Source: Ramlibacter sp. (GTDB lineage: Bacteria > Pseudomonadota > Gammaproteobacteria > Burkholderiales > Burkholderiaceae_C). From it: a stretch of DNA of 17,346 bases. Shown here piece after piece: positions 12,501 through 17,346 of this stretch. The position numbers and the translations under genes are program-made. Position 1 is the first letter of the stretch. Each line of letters starts with the position of its first letter. Location of the stretch: positions 1 to 17,346 of the forward strand of contig JANXVP010000205.1 of the NCBI GenBank assembly GCA_025351615.1, given 5' to 3'. The notes below the pieces were generated by a model. The model made no database searches. It was given only the letters and a program-made list of their open reading frames with translations, and was not told the DNA's origin.

Positions 12501-12516
12501 GAGGCGGCAGGCAAGA

Positions 12517-13929
12517 ATGAGTGAGGGGCAGCACAAAAGCGCCGCATCCAGTGCGGCGTTGAGCGCAGGCGAAAGCTTGTGGCAAGCATGCATCGAGCAG
12601 CTGGCGCAAGAACTTCCGGAACAGCAGTTCAATACCTGGATTAAGCCCTTGCTGGCGCAGGTGTCGGACGATTTTTCGCACGTGACCCTGTTCGTCGCCA
12701 ACCGCTTCAAGCTCGACTGGGTGCGGGCCCAGTATTCGCATCGAATTGCCATCATGCTCGAGAAGCTGTACGGCCATCCGGTGCACCTTGAGTTAGCACT
12801 CGCTCCGCGTGAATCACAGGCCCGCACTTACTCCACGCCCACGTCGTCGAACTCCGGTTCAGTCGCCGAACCGGCGGAACTGGCGGACGACAGCGCTTCC
12901 GCGGCGTTCAAGAACCGGCTCAATACCGCGCTGACTTTCGACACGCTGGTGGAGGGCACGGCCAACCGGATGGCGCGGGCCGCGGCGATGCATGTGTCCG
13001 GCATGCCGGGCCAGCTTTACAACCCGCTGTTCATCTATGGCGGGGTCGGCCTGGGCAAGACCCACCTGATGCACGCGGTGGGCAACAAGCTGCTGGCCGA
13101 CAAGCCGGGCAGCAAAGTTCTCTACATCCACGCGGAGCAATTCGTTTCCGATGTGGTCAAGGCCTACCAGCGCAAGACTTTCGACGAATTCAAGGACCGC
13201 TACCACTCGCTGGACCTGCTGCTGATCGACGACGTCCAGTTCTTCGCCAACAAGGACCGCACACAGGAAGAATTCTTCAATGCTTTCGAGGCCCTGCTGG
13301 CCAAGAAATCCCACATCGTGATGACGTCGGACACCTATCCGAAGGGGCTGGCCGACATCCACGAGCGGCTGGTGTCGCGCTTCGATTCGGGCCTCACGGT
13401 GGCCATCGAGCCGCCGGAACTCGAGATGCGGGTCGCCATCCTGATCAACAAGGCCCGGGCCGAAAGCGCCGAAATGCCCGAGGAAGTGGCCTTTTTCGTG
13501 GCCAAGAACGTGCGCTCCAACGTGCGCGAGCTCGAAGGGGCGCTGCGCAAGATCCTGGCCTATTCGCGCTTCAACCAGAAAGAGATCTCGATCATGCTGG
13601 CGCGCGAGGCGCTGCGGGACCTGCTGTCGATCCAGAACCGGCAGATCTCGGTCGAGAACATCCAGAAAACAGTGGCCGACTATTACAAGATCAAGGTCGC
13701 CGACATGTATTCCAAGAAGCGGCCGGCCTCGATCGCCCGCCCGCGCCAGATCGCGATGTACCTGGCCAAGGAACTGACCCAAAAGAGCCTGCCCGAGATC
13801 GGCGAGCTGTTCGGCGGCCGCGACCACACCACGGTGCTGCACGCGGTGCGCAAGATTTCCGGGGAACGCCAGCAATTGACCGAGTTGAACCAGCAGCTCC
13901 ACGTGCTGGAACAGACCCTGAAAGGGTGA
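12517..13929 (+). CDS. dnaA: Chromosomal replication initiator protein DnaA
   Basis: AAA+ protein that binds DnaA boxes and opens the origin. It has 470 residues. Domain I (about 20-95) is followed by a short variable linker (about 97-135, Ser/Pro/Ala-rich). The AAA+ domain III has Walker A GGVGLGKT (175-182), Walker B LLLIDDVQ (234-241) and sensor-type regions (VMTSD, SRFDSGL). DNA-binding domain IV (about 375-470) has the signature [11 protein letters not shown] (433-443). ATG 12517 has AGG about 6 nt upstream. It is followed by dnaN after 55 bp without a terminator, so dnaA-dnaN are probably cotranscribed. The DnaA boxes at its promoter suggest autoregulation. Confidence 0.99.
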   Translation: MSEGQHKSAASSAALSAGESLWQACIEQLAQELPEQQFNTWIKPLLAQVSDDFSHVTLFVANRFKLDWVRAQYSHRIAIMLEKLYGHPVHLELALAPRESQARTYSTPTSSNSGSVAEPAELADDSASAAFKNRLNTALTFDTLVEGTANRMARAAAMHVSGMPGQLYNPLFIYGGVGLGKTHLMHAVGNKLLADKPGSKVLYIHAEQFVSDVVKAYQRKTFDEFKDRYHSLDLLLIDDVQFFANKDRTQEEFFNAFEALLAKKSHIVMTSDTYPKGLADIHERLVSRFDSGLTVAIEPPELEMRVAILINKARAESAEMPEEVAFFVAKNVRSNVRELEGALRKILAYSRFNQKEISIMLAREALRDLLSIQNRQISVENIQKTVADYYKIKVADMYSKKRPASIARPRQIAMYLAKELTQKSLPEIGELFGGRDHTTVLHAVRKISGERQQLTELNQQLHVLEQTLKG

Positions 13930-13984
13930 AAATGGCGGTTGTCGCACCTGAACCGAAGAAATCAACAGAGAAAGAGGAGTCCGC

Positions 13985-15091
13985 ATGATCGTCCTGAAGG
14001 CAACTCAAGACAAAGTGCTCGCCGTGCTGCAGTCGGTCGCCGGCATCGTCGAGCGCAGGCACACGTTGCCGATCCTGGCCAACGTCCTGATCCGCAAGAC
14101 CGGCGGTTCGGTGCAGCTGACCACCAGCGACCTGGAAATCCAGATCCGCACGACGGCCGACCTCGATGGAGACGCCGGCAACTTCACCACTACCGTGGGT
14201 GCGCGCAAGCTGATCGACATTCTGCGGACCATGCCGGCCGACCAGACCGTCAGCCTGGAGAGCAGCCAGAACAAGCTGATCCTCAAAGGCGGCAAGAGCA
14301 GGTTCACGCTGCAGACGCTGCCGGCCGAAGACTTCCCCTTGGTGCAGGAGGCCGCGAGTTTCGGCCCGGTTTTCAGCGTGCCGCAGAAGACGCTCAAGGA
14401 CCTGTTGAACCAGGTCTCTTTCGCGATGGCGGTGCACGACATCCGGTATTACCTCAATGGCATCCTGTTCGTCGCCGAGGGCAAGCAGCTCTCGCTGGTG
14501 GCCACCGACGGCCACCGGCTGGCGTTTGCCAACGCCACGCTGGACGTCGAAGTGCCGCGGCAAGAGGTGATCCTGCCGCGCAAGACAGTGCTGGAAATGC
14601 AGCGGCTGCTCAGCGATGCCGAAGGCGCCATCGAAATGCAGTTTGCGAGCAACCAGGCCAAGTTCAGTTTCGGCGGGATGGAATTCGTCACCAAGCTGGT
14701 CGAGGGCAAATTCCCCGACTACAACCGCGTGATTCCCAAGAACCACAAGAACCATGTCACGCTGGGCCGCGCGCCCTTGCTGGCCAGCCTGCAGCGAACC
14801 GCCATCCTGACCAGCGACAAGTTCAAGGGCGTGCGCCTGAACATCGAACCGGGCACGCTGCGGGTAGCCAGCAACAACGCCGAACAGGAAGAAGCGGTGG
14901 ACGAGCTCGACATCGACTACGGCGGCGACGCCATCGAGATCGGCTTCAACGTCACCTACCTGATCGATGCGCTGACCAACATGGACCAGGAGATGGTGAA
15001 GATGGAACTGGCCGACGCCAACAGCTCCGCGCTGCTGACCATCCCGGACAACGCGACGTTCAAGTATGTGGTGATGCCGATGCGGATTTGA
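13985..15091 (+). CDS. dnaN: DNA polymerase III subunit beta (sliding clamp)
   Basis: A ring-shaped dimeric clamp that tethers polymerase III to DNA. It has 368 residues, the usual length. It starts MIVLKATQDKVLAVLQSVAGIVERRHTLPILANVLI, contains the well-kept VATDGHRLAFA segment (centre), and ends FKYVVMPMRI, a typical clamp C-terminus that forms part of the partner-binding cleft. ATG 13985 has a strong GAGGAG 6 nt upstream. It is preceded by dnaA with a 55-bp gap. The following 165 bp before gyrB hold REP-like repeats and a hairpin, so the link with gyrB transcription may be attenuated. Confidence 0.99.
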   Translation: MIVLKATQDKVLAVLQSVAGIVERRHTLPILANVLIRKTGGSVQLTTSDLEIQIRTTADLDGDAGNFTTTVGARKLIDILRTMPADQTVSLESSQNKLILKGGKSRFTLQTLPAEDFPLVQEAASFGPVFSVPQKTLKDLLNQVSFAMAVHDIRYYLNGILFVAEGKQLSLVATDGHRLAFANATLDVEVPRQEVILPRKTVLEMQRLLSDAEGAIEMQFASNQAKFSFGGMEFVTKLVEGKFPDYNRVIPKNHKNHVTLGRAPLLASLQRTAILTSDKFKGVRLNIEPGTLRVASNNAEQEEAVDELDIDYGGDAIEIGFNVTYLIDALTNMDQEMVKMELADANSSALLTIPDNATFKYVVMPMRI

Positions 15092-15094
15092 GGA

Positions 15095-15116
15095 CGTCAT
15101 CCCCGCGAAGGTGACG
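15095..15116 (+). repeat. Short REP-like unit, apparently internally deleted
   Basis: A 17-bp string starting CGTCATCCCCGCG (15095-15111) is identical to the start of the full unit at 15122-15138. It is followed directly by TGACG, so this copy keeps the CGTCA/TGACG ends of the palindrome but lacks the middle. Confidence 0.6.
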
Positions 15117-15121
15117 CGCAG

Positions 15122-15196
15122 CGTCATCCCCGCGAAGGCGGGGACCCAGAGCTCCCCTTTTTTGTGCCCTGGATTCCCGCCTACGCGGGAATGACG
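15122..15196. repeat. REPIN-like inverted pair of REP units
   Basis: The left unit 15122-15149 (starting CGTCATCCCCGCG) and the right unit 15169-15196 (ending CGCGGGAATGACG) are inverted copies that match at 24 of 28 positions, with a 19-bp centre containing a T6 run. Each unit is itself a hairpin, e.g. CCCCGC-GAAG-GCGGGG. This form is typical of extragenic palindromic repeats spread by RAYT-type transposases in proteobacteria. No such transposase gene is in the window. Confidence 0.8.
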
Positions 15197-15205
15197 AAGT
15201 CACCG

Positions 15206-15224
15206 ACCCGCCCAAAAGGCGGGT
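15206..15224 (+). terminator. Hairpin before gyrB, possible weak terminator or attenuator
   Basis: ACCCGCC (15206-15212), loop CAAAA, GGCGGGT (15218-15224). The following bases, TCCGTATTTC, are only moderately T-rich, so termination would be partial. It lies 32 bp before the gyrB start. Confidence 0.4.
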
Positions 15225-15244
15225 TCCGTATTTCAAGAGTTTGA

Positions 15245-17346
<2,102 letters not shown>

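Larger units (their letters stand above)
12313..12516. other. rpmH-dnaA intergenic region, candidate oriC
   Basis: The 204 bp between divergent rpmH and dnaA holds both promoters and two DnaA boxes (12443-12451 and 12492-12500), with locally A+T-richer sequence at about 12441-12500. Gene order and strand switch support an origin nearby. I see only two boxes and no clear repeated A+T-rich unwinding element, so a full oriC inside this stretch is not proven. Confidence 0.5.

Overview
This window looks like chromosomal DNA of a high-G+C betaproteobacterium, most likely order Burkholderiales and probably family Comamonadaceae. The main reasons are the replication-origin gene order (mnmE, yidC, yidD, rnpA and rpmH facing away from dnaA, dnaN and gyrB), the style of the proteins, and two small RRM/glycine-rich RNA-binding proteins of a kind common in that order. 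This assignment is from memory of families, not from a search.

Layout. Bases 1-560 hold the 3' end of an ammonium transporter gene. Bases 561-1932 carry two tandem, near-duplicate transcription units. Each has a promoter-like site, a leader of about 120-140 nt, a small RRM protein with a glycine-rich tail, and a rho-independent terminator. Bases 1938-4934 (minus strand) form a tight run kdsD-kdsC-lptC-SDR: Kdo biosynthesis, LPS export, then a short-chain dehydrogenase where lptA would be expected. kdsD is divergent from a KefB/KefC-like K+/H+ antiporter gene (4980-6932). Next, on the minus strand, are an unrecognised protein (6969-7727) and a stand-alone cyclic-nucleotide-binding-domain protein (7804-8295). 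The run rpmH-rnpA-yidD-yidC-mnmE (12312 down to 8390) follows. A 204-bp divergent region then leads to dnaA, dnaN and a 3'-truncated gyrB on the plus strand. A REPIN-like inverted repeat and a hairpin lie between dnaN and gyrB.

How the genes work together. rpmH-rnpA-yidD-yidC-mnmE links ribosome assembly, tRNA processing, membrane-protein insertion and tRNA wobble modification in overlapping or closely spaced genes. dnaA-dnaN-gyrB supplies replication initiation, the sliding clamp and gyrase. kdsD-kdsC-lptC serves the outer membrane.

Most interesting points. (1) The leaders of the two RRM genes share an architecture: a 6-bp hairpin at the predicted 5' end with different sequence but the same place and length in each, a conserved box with the core TGCGGTGA, and a hairpin GGACTCC/GGAGTCC that buries the Shine-Dalgarno around a U-rich loop. 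This looks like an uncatalogued cis-regulatory RNA, possibly thermosensing or autoregulatory. (2) yidD ends with an in-phase A AAA AAG slippery heptamer, and a -1 shift there would read directly into yidC. (3) The mnmE start codon lies in the loop of a perfect 7-bp hairpin. (4) A perfect DnaA box overlaps the predicted dnaA -35 element. The rest is ordinary core genome: I see no CRISPR array, tRNA, rRNA, insertion sequence or prophage. No gene-free stretch exceeds 300 bases.
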